Positions 27,865 to 35,466 of a stretch of 64,000 nucleotides of DNA are shown here, one piece after another (position 1 is the stretch's first letter; every line of letters begins with the position of its first letter). A program made the translations under genes and the position numbers. The stretch spans positions 124,383-188,382 of the forward strand of contig NZ_BMTY01000014.1 in the NCBI RefSeq assembly GCF_014649915.1. The letters run 5' to 3'. Below the pieces are notes generated by a model that was not told the origin of the DNA, ran no database searches, and saw nothing but the letters and a program-made list of their open reading frames with translations. The stretch is from Streptomyces toxytricini (GTDB lineage: Bacteria; Actinomycetota; Actinomycetes; Streptomycetales; Streptomycetaceae).

Positions 27865-27957
27865 CCGCATCCGCTCCTCTGCCTTCTCAGCCTGCGTTGG
27901 CACCACGCTGACACCGGTAGTGGACGCCGAGTGGCCGCCACCGGGCAGGATGAGCGG

Positions 27958-28962
27958 ATGGCAACCACCTCACGACGGGCGTTACGGCTCCTGTCCCTGT
28001 TCGGCTCCCGCCGCGTGTGGCCCCTGCGGGACCTCGCCGCCCGGCTCGGGGCCGGCGAGCGCACCGTCCGCCGCGACATCGAGACCCTGCGCCGGCTCGG
28101 CTACCCGATCACCACCGTCCACGGACCCGGCGGCGGATACCGGCTCGGCACGGGCCACACCCTCCCTCCGCTGCTGTTCGACCACGACCAGGCCCTCGCC
28201 GCCGCGGTGGCCCTCCAGACCGCACCGAGCACCGTGTTCGGCCTCAGGGACGACGCGGCCCGGGCACTGGTCACCCTGGAACAGGCCATGCCCGCCGCGC
28301 TGCGCGAGTCGATGAAATCCCTGCGCCTGACCGCGCTGCCGAACTACTGGGAGTTCCCGGCACCGCCCGCCGACCCGGAAGCACTGACCACCGTGGGTAC
28401 CGCGGTACGCCACCACCACGTACTCGTCACCGAAACACTGCGCGCCGACGGCTCACGCCCCGGACCCGGCGACGACGACTTCACCCCCGCCCGCCGTATC
28501 GAGCCCCACCACCTGGTCGTCTGGGCAGGCCGGTGGTACGTCGTCGCCCACGACCTCCAGGACCACCGGTGGCGGGTGCACCGTGTCGACCGGCTCCGCG
28601 CCCGCCCCACGGGCCGCCCGTTCACCCCGCGCCCGTTCCCCGACGGCGACCTCGCCCACTTCGTCATGAGCAGCCACGACCGCGGCGACGTCCCCGCCGC
28701 CTGGCCCTGTACCGGCCGTGCCCGCCTCGCCCTGCCGGCCGGTACGGTGGCCCGCTGGGCGCCGAGTGGCTCGGTCGTCGAACACCTCGACAGCGAGCAC
28801 TGCCGGCTGACCCTGGGCGCCTGGTCGTGGGCCGGCATAGCCGGCATCCTCGCCACCTTCGACACCGACCTGACCGACCTTCACCCGCCCGAACTCGCCC
28901 AGGCGTGCCACCGCCTGGCCTCCCGACTGGCCGCCGCCACCCCCACCACCGACCAGTCCTGA
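27958..28962 (+). CDS. HTH / WYL-domain transcriptional regulator (YafY-like)
   Basis: A 334-residue regulator starting at ATG 27958. The N-terminal winged helix is DeoR/HTH_11-like (LRLLSLFGSRRVWPLRDLAA, then RTVRRDIETLRRLGYPITTV, GPGGGYRLG). The middle contains a WYL domain (IEPHHLVVWAGRWYVVAHDL and WRVHRVDRLRAR). The C-terminal WCX part ends at THLHPPELAQACHR-like sequence. WYL proteins respond to nucleotide or single-stranded nucleic-acid ligands in some systems. It is divergent from the FAD monooxygenase (gap 93 bases), which is the likely target. Confidence 0.88.
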   Translation: MATTSRRALRLLSLFGSRRVWPLRDLAARLGAGERTVRRDIETLRRLGYPITTVHGPGGGYRLGTGHTLPPLLFDHDQALAAAVALQTAPSTVFGLRDDAARALVTLEQAMPAALRESMKSLRLTALPNYWEFPAPPADPEALTTVGTAVRHHHVLVTETLRADGSRPGPGDDDFTPARRIEPHHLVVWAGRWYVVAHDLQDHRWRVHRVDRLRARPTGRPFTPRPFPDGDLAHFVMSSHDRGDVPAAWPCTGRARLALPAGTVARWAPSGSVVEHLDSEHCRLTLGAWSWAGIAGILATFDTDLTDLHPPELAQACHRLASRLAAATPTTDQS

Positions 28963-29289
28963 CGCTCTACGCCGGGAGGGGCCCACCGCCGCGCGGCGCG
29001 CACCTCCCGGTCTGGCGATCGCCCGGCCCAATCCCGGCCCAATGGTCCTTCAGGCGCCGGACGGCATCGAGCAGGACCCGTCAGCCGCACGCTCCCTCTG
29101 ACAGCCGGCGGAAGCAACGGCCCCCGGCGTCGCGGCCCGTACGAGCGGTGCAGCGCGGCACCGCACCTTCACAGCGGACCCCCGCCGAAGGTGTTGGCGG
29201 GACAGCAGCCGACGGCGCGCCGACAACCCGAGGACTCCTGCGGCTACCACAGCCGACCGACGCCCTGAGCGCTCGGCGGGGGCGGTTCG
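28963..29289. other. intergenic region, no gene seen
   Basis: About 330 bases between the WYL regulator (plus) and the HNH nuclease gene (minus), which converge here. No convincing gene or strong hairpin was found. Confidence 0.4.
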
Positions 29290-29976
29290 CTAGGGGGCGG
29301 GGGCGTAGTGGACGACGTGCCGGTCGCAGGGGCCGGCGGCGTAGACCCTGATGGTGTCGATCTCGTCGTGGTCGGCGGTCAGGCCCCAGCGGAGCTTGGT
29401 GGCGACCCACTCGCCGAGGTAGCGGCAGGTGGCACCGGGGGCGGGCGGCATCCAGGCGGCCGGGTCCCGGTCGGCCCTGTGGCGGTTCGTCCGCGCGGTG
29501 ACCGCGGCGAGGGAGGCCGGGGCGTCCTGGTCGTTGGCGTAGGCCTCCCGGCGTGCCGGGGGCCAGTGGCCGGCGCCGGAGCCCCAGGCTTCGGCGAGCG
29601 GGACGGTGTGGGCGATGTCCAGCGCGGCGGGGTCGGTGACCTCCTGCTCGTCGTAGTACGACAGCCATTCACCGTCGGTCAGTCCGCAGCCGGCGTCCAC
29701 GGTCGGTGCCTCCGCCGCCTCGGCGAGCAGGACTTCGCTGCGGGTGTCGCAGCCGTCCGCCGGATCCAGGCCGGCATTCCAGTGGCGGAACTTCTCCCGC
29801 GTGTAGCCACCCCGGCTCTCCTCTGCCACGAGGATCTGGTCGACGGCGTAGACGAGGGGGAGGGCGCGTACGGCGCCGGGCGCGCCCGGCGCCGCGTGCG
29901 CAGAGGCGGGCAGGGCGAGCGGGATCAGGGTGAGCGCGGCCAGGCCGCGGACGGCGTTCTGGATCATACGTCCCAT
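29290..29976 (-). CDS. secreted HNH-family (DUF1524-like) nuclease
   Basis: A 228-residue protein. The start at 29976 (or ATG 29967) is followed by a signal peptide (NAVRGLAALTLIPLALPASA). The core shows the DUF1524/GmrSD-C-like HNH pattern: DIAHTVPLAEAWGSGAGHWP with the His, then ANDQDAPASLAAVTARTNRH with the Asn-x-x-Lys/His, and ending CRYLGEWVATKLRWGL. Paired cysteines (DGCDTRSEVLLAE, DAGCGLTDGEW, ATCRYLG, GPCDRH) suit an exported enzyme. It is probably a DNA nuclease acting outside the cell. A damaged relative lies at 50096-50328. Confidence 0.85.
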   Translation of the reverse strand: MGRMIQNAVRGLAALTLIPLALPASAHAAPGAPGAVRALPLVYAVDQILVAEESRGGYTREKFRHWNAGLDPADGCDTRSEVLLAEAAEAPTVDAGCGLTDGEWLSYYDEQEVTDPAALDIAHTVPLAEAWGSGAGHWPPARREAYANDQDAPASLAAVTARTNRHRADRDPAAWMPPAPGATCRYLGEWVATKLRWGLTADHDEIDTIRVYAAGPCDRHVVHYAPAP

Positions 29977-30369
29977 GGATAGCGCCCCTCAGACGGGCGG
30001 CGCCCGCCCCGCAACCGCCGGCGGGCCGTTCGGGGGAACGAGTTCACCGGAAGAGTCGGTACGCCGCCGGGCTCCCGCGCAGGCCTGGCGCGCACGGGAA
30101 CAGCACTCGCGGACGACGGCGCCAGGCCCGGCCGGGCCCGGCACCGTCAGCCATCAGGCGTGCAGGGCTGCCCCGAGTCATCGAGCGCCGTACTCCGCCA
30201 TCAGGCCGGGCCAAGCCCAAGGCCTTGCCCGATGGGGACGCCGGCCGGCGGGGTGCACCTACGAGCGCCAGCACCGTCGTTGCGGGCCGGCGCTCCGCGC
30301 GTTCTCCTCCACCGGCCTCGCGACCGGCGAGACCCGGTCACCGAATCGGCGGTCGAAGGAGATTGCAGG
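29977..30369. other. intergenic region, no gene seen
   Basis: About 390 bases upstream of the nuclease and downstream of the DUF2867 gene, both on the minus strand. Only shadow reading frames are present. The nuclease promoter should lie here. Confidence 0.4.
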
Positions 30370-30996
30370 TCAGGAGGCGGAAGGCTGTCGACCCGGGGTT
30401 CGACGCCCCGCGTTCTCCTGCCACTCCCGGCCGATCGACCGCATCAGCGCCGGGTACACGCCCAGGTACCGGAAGGGCTTGATGCCGAGCATGTACAGGC
30501 GGCCGAGGCGTCCGTTGGGCTTGACCAGGACGGCCATCTGGCCGCGGTGGCCGCCGTTCCCGTCGGGGACCCAGCCGATGTGCATCACACCGTGCATGGT
30601 CTTGTTGGCGTACTCGGCGGCCCACTCCTGGTGCGTCTGGAAGACCGACGTGAAGGGCGCCGAGCCGAGGTCGGGTCCCCTCGGCCCCTCGCGCAGGTCG
30701 TCCGGCAGCCGGTCGCGCAGCGTCCCGGCCCGGCCGCCGACACCCGAAGCCGGATCGTCCCAGCCGAGCAGCGCTCCGAGCTTCCAGCGCACCGCGAACA
30801 GGAAGCGGCCCACGGGGTTCCCGCCGTGCGGGCCGCCGTCGCCGTCCGCCATCTGCTGCACCAGGTGGTGCAGGTCGTCCGGGCCTCCGGGTGTCGGCAG
30901 CACCCACACGTCCTCGCAGCGGAAGTCGCCGGCGATTTCGTGGATCCGCCAGGGCCGCGAGGTGTGTTCGGTCGCGGGAAGGCGCAGCTCGTGCAT
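30370..30996 (-). CDS. DUF2867 family protein
   Basis: A 208-residue protein, ATG at 30996 with GAAGGGGG about 8 bases upstream. The whole length fits DUF2867: RPWRIHEIAGDFRCEDVWVL, then RWKLGALLGWDDPASGVG, ANKTMHGVMHIGWVPDGNGG and MAVLVKPNGRLGRLYMLGIK. Family function is unknown; members resemble SRPBCC-type ligand-binding proteins. It is divergent from a TetR gene with two operator copies in the 97-base gap. Confidence 0.87.
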   Translation of the reverse strand: MHELRLPATEHTSRPWRIHEIAGDFRCEDVWVLPTPGGPDDLHHLVQQMADGDGGPHGGNPVGRFLFAVRWKLGALLGWDDPASGVGGRAGTLRDRLPDDLREGPRGPDLGSAPFTSVFQTHQEWAAEYANKTMHGVMHIGWVPDGNGGHRGQMAVLVKPNGRLGRLYMLGIKPFRYLGVYPALMRSIGREWQENAGRRTPGRQPSAS

Positions 30997-31009
30997 GGAA
31001 AGGCCCCCT

Positions 31010-31029
31010 TCTATACGGTGACGTATAGA
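31010..31029. promoter_or_regulatory. TetR operator copy 1
   Basis: A perfect inverted repeat TCTATACG-GTGA-CGTATAGA directly upstream of the DUF2867 start. Its core ATACG-N4-CGTAT recurs at 31048-31061. Confidence 0.8.
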
Positions 31030-31047
31030 TGAAGCCTAACCCGGCAC

Positions 31048-31061
31048 ATACGGCTCCGTAT
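31048..31061. promoter_or_regulatory. TetR operator copy 2
   Basis: ATACG-GCTC-CGTAT, the same core as at 31010-31029, with centres 35 bp apart. It lies close to the TetR start, so autoregulation is likely. Confidence 0.78.
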
Positions 31062-31093
31062 ACTTCTCTCGGACGGTGAGAAGGGACACGGAC

Positions 31094-31651
31094 ATGGGCG
31101 CGATCCGCACGCCGCGGGACAAGTGGATCGAAGAGGGGCTGCGGGCGCTCGACGCCGGCGGGCCGGAGGCCGTCCGCATCGAGGTGCTCGCCCAGAGGCT
31201 CGGCGTCAGCAAGGGCGGTTTCTACGGGTACTTCCGCAACCGGGGCGCTCTGCTGGAGGAGATGCTCGACACCTGGGAACGGGGCGTCGCCGAGGACGTC
31301 ATCGAGCGGATCGAGCGCGACGGGGGCGATGCCCGTGAGCGGCTCGCGCGTCTCTTCGCGTTCGTGGGGTCGGCCGAGTCGCCCGTGACCAGCGCCGGCG
31401 TCGAGCTGGCCGTCCGGGACTGGGCCCGCCGCGACGAAGGCGTCGCCCTCCGGCTCCGCCGGGTCGACAACCGGCGCATGGACTACCTGCGCCGGCTCTA
31501 CAGCGCCTTCTGCGACGACGAGGACGACGTCGAGGCCCGCTGCCTGATCACCTTCTCGCTGCGCATCGGCGACCACCTGATCGCGGCCGACAACGGCCCG
31601 CGCGACCGCACGGAGGTCCTCGCGGCGGTCAGCAGGCGACTGCTCACCTGA
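31094..31651 (+). CDS. TetR family repressor
   Basis: A 185-residue regulator; the ATG at 31094 has AAGGGA 8 bases upstream (an earlier in-frame GTG at 31076 lacks one). The DNA-binding domain is KWIEEGLRALDAGGPEAVRI, then EVLAQRLGVSKGGFYGYFRN. The ligand domain contains ELAVRDWARRDEGVALRLRR, a segment common in TetRs of this group. It is divergent from the DUF2867 gene and very likely binds both nearby operators. Confidence 0.89.
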   Translation: MGAIRTPRDKWIEEGLRALDAGGPEAVRIEVLAQRLGVSKGGFYGYFRNRGALLEEMLDTWERGVAEDVIERIERDGGDARERLARLFAFVGSAESPVTSAGVELAVRDWARRDEGVALRLRRVDNRRMDYLRRLYSAFCDDEDDVEARCLITFSLRIGDHLIAADNGPRDRTEVLAAVSRRLLT

Positions 31652-31841
31652 CCCCCGCCGCGCCGGAGAGGTTGCAGGCGTGGGGAAAGGCGCCGCCCGC
31701 GGAGGTCCGGACCGCCCCGCCGGAGGACGGTGCCCGGCTGACACGGCGTGCCGTTTCCCGGGAGTCCCCGCGGGTGCGCGGCCGGCCGCTGCTCGAGGGC
31801 GCGGCGCAGCACACGAAACGGTATGGGGCGCGGCAGCGGTC

Positions 31842-32070
31842 ATGGCGTGCCACGAGCGCAAGGGCCGGCGGGCCGGGCACACCGCAGCCGCCGTCACCTT
31901 CACCGCGGCCCTGCCCTCGCCCGACCCAGGGTGCGGATCGCCCACGCCCTCCCCGCGCTGCTCCCGGTGCTCGAACAGGTCGCCAGCGGCGCGCACACAC
32001 CTCCCACGTCGCGGCCGGCGCGGTCATCGGTGCCGCCTCGGCGTACCGCGACTACCGGACCGGGCGACTG
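31842..32070 (+). pseudogene. PAP2-family phosphatase remnant, frameshifted
   Basis: Three neighbouring frames each hold part of a PAP2 C-terminal region. ACHERKGRRAGHTAAAVTFT (normally PSGHT) lies in one frame, RVRIAHALPALLPVLEQVAS-GAHT in the second, and SHVAAGAVIGAAS in the third. Together they give the SGHT...GAHY-SHV pattern of phosphatidic-acid/undecaprenyl phosphatases. Two frameshifts in about 230 bases and absence of the N-terminal half indicate a fossil. Confidence 0.6.
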
Positions 32071-32742
32071 CTCCCCCCGACTCGGTACGGCGGCCGGCCG
32101 GTGGGGCACCGGGCGGGTGATCTACGGTCCCCTTCTCGGCAGATGCCGGCCGGCGGCCCGGCAGCCACCGCCACCTCGTCCTCCGACGCCCCTTCGCGGG
32201 GACCGTCGGTGTGGGGCCCGGGCGAGGGCGTGGACCTCCCGGTCGGTGCGTGTTGTGCGACCGCAGCGGCGGCCTGCAGGCATCGGCGGGCCTGTCGCCG
32301 CGGAGGCCTCCCGGCTGTGGCACGAGGCGCGCCGGCCCCCCGCGCGCGTACGTTGCTACGGGCGGCGGCAGAGCCGATGCGGAGCGGGGCCGGCGTCGGC
32401 TCGCAGGGCGGCGAGAATTGCCCCCTCCACTCCTGCGCCTGCCCTGTCCCGCCCGCCCTGCACGCCGCGTGGTACCGGCTGACATGCAGCGCATCTATCG
32501 CGAAGGGGCTCGAAAGCCTCGGCTCCCGTCGCTGCGCGTTTGTCCAGGGGCTGGCCGCAGCAGAACGCCCCCGCGCCGCCTGGGCTGTTTCACGGCGCGG
32601 CTGGTGCTGGTCCGCCTTGTGGTGCCCGTCTTCCTTGCCCGCGGGCGGCCCGGAGCAGAGGTGGCGGTCTTCGCACCGGCTTAGGCGGGCAGCCCGGCGA
32701 CGACAGAGACCGGGACGACGCCCGGGTTGGGAAGGCCGGCCC
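32071..32742. other. region without recognisable gene
   Basis: About 670 bases after the PAP2 remnant. Coding bias is weak and shifts between frames; the stretch LVLVRLVVPVFLARGRP near 32600 is hydrophobic but not placed in a convincing gene. It is probably decayed DNA. Confidence 0.4.
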
Positions 32743-32771
32743 TTGTTTACTTACGGGTCGACCCGTAGGGT
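32743..32771 (+). promoter_or_regulatory. promoter of the TetR/membrane-protein pair with embedded operator
   Basis: A -35-like TTGTTT (32743-32748) and -10-like TAGGGT (32766-32771) are 17 bases apart, and a perfect 16-bp palindrome TACGGGTC-GACCCGTA (32752-32767) fills the spacer. Predicted transcription starts at or next to the ATG at 32779, so the mRNA would be leaderless. A repressor bound here would block RNA polymerase directly. Confidence 0.7.
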
Positions 32772-32778
32772 AAATCTC

Positions 32779-33366
32779 ATGAGCTCTTCCCCGCCCTCCA
32801 GGGGGCGTCCCAGGGATCCCCGATCGCACGAGGCGATCATCCGCGCGACCGCAGAACTGATGGTCGAGGTCGGCTACGCCGCGACGTCGATCGGGGCGGT
32901 GGCCGCGCGGGCCGGCGTCGGCAAGGACACGATCTACCGGCGCTGGCCGGGCAAGCCGGAGCTGGTCTTCGAGGCCGTGTTCACGACCACCGATGACCTC
33001 CCGCCCCCGGACACCGGGACGCTGGCCGGGGATCTGACCGTGCTGCTGCAGGGTCTGGTCGACGAGTTCCGCGCGCCTGCCGCCGCGGCGGCACTCCCGG
33101 GGCTGCTGGCCGACTTCGCAGCGGACCCGGAGCTGAGGGCGCGCATCCGCGGCGACTTCCTGGCTCCGTCGAAGGCACGGCTGCTGGTCGTCTTCGAACG
33201 CGCCGCGCTGCGCGGCGAGATCGCGGGCGAAACGCCGGTGGACCTGGTCCTGGACACGCTGGCAGGAGCTGTGTTCTTCCACATCGGGCTGATCGGGGAG
33301 CACCCCGACCAGGAGCTCGCCGCACTGCTGGCCGCTGTCGTGGCCAAAGGAATCGAGGTCCGGTGA
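32779..33366 (+). CDS. TetR family repressor
   Basis: A 195-residue regulator starting at ATG 32779 with no clear ribosome-binding site, in keeping with a leaderless transcript. The N-terminal domain is GRPRDPRSHEAIIRATAELM, then SIGAVAARAGVGKDTIYRRW, and the C-terminal domain is TetR_C_11-like (GLLADFAADPELRARIRGDF). Its stop overlaps the start of the next gene by four bases, so the two are coupled. Autoregulation through the palindrome at 32752-32767 is expected. Confidence 0.9.
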   Translation: MSSSPPSRGRPRDPRSHEAIIRATAELMVEVGYAATSIGAVAARAGVGKDTIYRRWPGKPELVFEAVFTTTDDLPPPDTGTLAGDLTVLLQGLVDEFRAPAAAAALPGLLADFAADPELRARIRGDFLAPSKARLLVVFERAALRGEIAGETPVDLVLDTLAGAVFFHIGLIGEHPDQELAALLAAVVAKGIEVR

Positions 33367-33743
33367 ACGGCTGGCTCCTCGCGGCAGGGATCACCGCTCT
33401 GGGCGTGACCGCGATCCACATCGTCGGCGGGCACCGCGATGTGGTGCGCCCGCTGCTGTCCTGCGGGCTCGCGGACGAACCCAAGCGCGTCCTGCACGCC
33501 GTCTGGCACATGGTGAGCGCCGATCTGGCGCTCTCCGGACTCGCCCTGCTCTTCCTCTCCCTGGCGAACGGTACGCCGGGTACCGGCCTGGTGGCGTGGT
33601 TCGTGGCCGCCCACTTCACCGCGTACGCGGCGGTGTTCCTGGCCGTCACACTGTCCGTCGGCTGGCCCCGGCCCCTGCTCCGCCTACCGCAGTGGATTCT
33701 GCTCCTGCCGGTCGCAGCGCTGGCAGCGGCCGGCGCCGCGTAG
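33363..33743 (+). CDS. four-helix membrane protein
   Basis: A 126-residue membrane protein from GTG 33363, overlapping the TetR stop (GTGA). Four hydrophobic segments are visible: WLLAAGITALGVTAIHIVGG, LALSGLALLFLSLANG, WFVAAHFTAYAAVFLAVTLS and WILLLPVAALAAAG. Two His residues in the first loop region (HIVGGHRDVV, HAVWHMV) are conserved-looking. Family not recognised. It probably forms a self-regulated two-gene operon with the repressor. Confidence 0.78.
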   Translation: MNGWLLAAGITALGVTAIHIVGGHRDVVRPLLSCGLADEPKRVLHAVWHMVSADLALSGLALLFLSLANGTPGTGLVAWFVAAHFTAYAAVFLAVTLSVGWPRPLLRLPQWILLLPVAALAAAGAA

Positions 33744-34112
33744 CCACCCTGCCGGATCGCGGGCGGCGCAGGTCCCCGCCTCGACGGTGCGGAGAGTGCG
33801 CTGCCCGCCACGGCATCCTGAGGGCGGCCGTGATGCCCCTCGTGGTCTGCCTTCACTCCGGCCTGGCCAGTGTGGCGCACGCCCGCGGTCCCGGCGCCCG
33901 GCTCGCACGGCCTTTGCGCCGGCCCGGACTGCCCTTGCTGCCCACCTGCGCAAAGGATCACACGGCGGACGGCCACCCAACTTCGACGGAGACCCATTCG
34001 GCGAACCGTCGGAGAACTTGCGAACGATGCGGGCTGCCGGCACGGAGGTGCTGATGTCGTGCTCCCAGCGGTCGTGGTCACCCCGCTCCCCACATGACCG
34101 GCCGGACAAGTC
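33744..34112. other. intergenic region with transposase trace
   Basis: About 370 bases between convergent genes. Around 33950-34010 the plus strand reads KGSHGGRPPNFDGDPFGEP, similar to the RRGGRPPAFDxxxY segment near the C-terminus of IS5-like transposases. The rest shows no coding bias. It is a likely fossil of an insertion element. Confidence 0.4.
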
Positions 34113-34769
34113 CTAGTCGTCCACGGCTCCCGGGGCCAGGGCCGGTGCCGGGAACGCGAAGCGGGCCTCGGCGCCCGACCACCAGACACCGATGGCGAAG
34201 ACGGCAGTGGCCTCCAGCAGCGCAGCGCGATCGAGCCCGCCGCAGGGCAGCGGCGTGCAGCCCATGGAGGTGACGATTTCTGCCACGCGCGCGGCGGCGC
34301 CCGGCTCGTCGGTGCAGAACGGGACCGCAAGGGGGGACCCTTCGAAGGTCGGCCGTTCCGTGGTCCAGATGCTCTCGTGGCATACCCCGAACGCCTTCAC
34401 CACGTGGGCGCCGGGGGCGGCGTCCGCGATGAGCCGGGCGACGGAGGTGGCGCCGCCGGTGGTCAGGACCGGGCCGTCCTCGCCCGGCGCCATGGGAACG
34501 GTGCAGTCGATCACCGTCCGCCCGGCGAGCAGGTGGGCCAGCTCCTCGGCCAACTGCGGCGCGGCGCTCGCCGGTACGGCGATGAGTACCGCTTCCCCGA
34601 AGGCCGCGGCATCGGCCAGGCTGCCGAGCCTGGAGGCGCCGGTGAGCAGGGCGGTGCGGGAGGCCGCCCCAGTGTCCCGACCACCCACGAGTACGTCATG
34701 GCCGGCCCGTACCCAGGCCGCACCGAGGGCGGTGGCCATCGCCCCTGTACCAAGAATGCCGATGCGCAT
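34113..34769 (-). CDS. NADP-binding protein, F420-reductase-like
   Basis: A 218-residue protein, ATG at 34769 with AGGAG 7 bases upstream. It has an N-terminal Rossmann fold (MRIGILGTGAMATALGAAWV) and segments VLIAVPASAAPQLAEELAHL, TVIDCTVPMAP, GAHVVKAFGVCHES and GCTPLPCGGLDRAALLEATA, matching the NADPH-dependent F420 reductase / ProC-like group. It is probably a redox enzyme using NADP and possibly F420; substrates are unproven. It is divergent from the HxlR gene. Confidence 0.85.
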   Translation of the reverse strand: MRIGILGTGAMATALGAAWVRAGHDVLVGGRDTGAASRTALLTGASRLGSLADAAAFGEAVLIAVPASAAPQLAEELAHLLAGRTVIDCTVPMAPGEDGPVLTTGGATSVARLIADAAPGAHVVKAFGVCHESIWTTERPTFEGSPLAVPFCTDEPGAAARVAEIVTSMGCTPLPCGGLDRAALLEATAVFAIGVWWSGAEARFAFPAPALAPGAVDD

Positions 34770-34879
34770 GTGCTTGCTCCTGTCGTCCATGCCGAAAGAT
34801 CCGCGAGGTGTGACGGAAAAGACGCTAGGGGCGCCGATGCACACCACATGGTGTGCATCGGGCCGGGCAGGATCAGCAC

Positions 34880-35320
34880 ATGGGCGACATGGGGGCAGAG
34901 GCAGACGAACAAGGCCTGGACGAGTACCTGGGCGGCCGCGAGTACGCTGCGGACTGCCAGGCGAGGGTGGCTTTCGACGTACTGTCGAACCGCTGGGACA
35001 GCGTGATCGTGTACATCCTCGGCGAGAGCGGACCCATGAGGCCGCGTGCGCTGATCACCCGCATCGGTGGGATCAGCCCCAAGGTCCTCAACGAAGCCCT
35101 GCGCCGCCTTGAGTACAACGGCCTGGTCGTACGCCGGGCGTACGCGGAGGCCCCGCCGCGCGTCGACTACTCACTCACCGAGGCGGGCCTCGCGCTGCTG
35201 GGCCCGATCCGCGCGATGGGGATGTGGGCCGGACGCTACACCGAAGCCGTCCTGGCGGCCCAGGCTTGCTTCGCACCCCGAGAATCTCGCCCGCACAGCC
35301 GCCGAGGGGCTGTCCCGTAA
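34880..35320 (+). CDS. HxlR family regulator, 3' end altered by IS sequence
   Basis: A 146-residue protein; ATG 34880 lies behind an AGGA motif. The winged-helix HxlR domain is intact: AFDVLSNRWDSVIVYILGES, then RIGGISPKVLNEALRRLEYN and DYSLTEAGLALLGPIRAMGM. After WAGRYTEAVLAAQACFAPRE the reading frame enters DNA resembling an IS end (GGGCTGTCCCGTAA at about 35305-35318) and stops in it. The last 15 or so residues are therefore probably not original. HxlR proteins respond to electrophiles; it likely controls the divergent NADP-binding gene. Confidence 0.82.
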   Translation: MGDMGAEADEQGLDEYLGGREYAADCQARVAFDVLSNRWDSVIVYILGESGPMRPRALITRIGGISPKVLNEALRRLEYNGLVVRRAYAEAPPRVDYSLTEAGLALLGPIRAMGMWAGRYTEAVLAAQACFAPRESRPHSRRGAVP

Positions 35321-35466
35321 ATGCACTTCGGTCGCCGCGGAATGGTTGATCTCGGTGTCGTCATACGGGCGAAGACGTACTCGACGCGGGCCCGGACCTG
35401 CTTGTGAGATCGGTTGACCCCTACCCGGTCCGGCAGTTCCGCATCTGCACCTCCACGTCGCAGCAC
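35303..35466 (-). mobile_element. insertion-sequence remnant
   Basis: The minus strand encodes VNRSHKQVRARVEYVFARM, the conserved HxxVRxxVEhxFARMK segment at the C-terminus of IS5-group transposases, followed by frame-broken sequence. The left edge GGGCTGTCCCGTAA looks like an IS terminal repeat. No matching right end was recognised, so the element is truncated. Confidence 0.55.

Noticed and set aside
30394-30410. tRNA-like T arm (CGGGG-TTCGACG-CCCCG)
   Set aside because: No matching acceptor, D or anticodon arms are present, no CCA in place, and it lies in the C-terminal codons of the DUF2867 gene and its edge.
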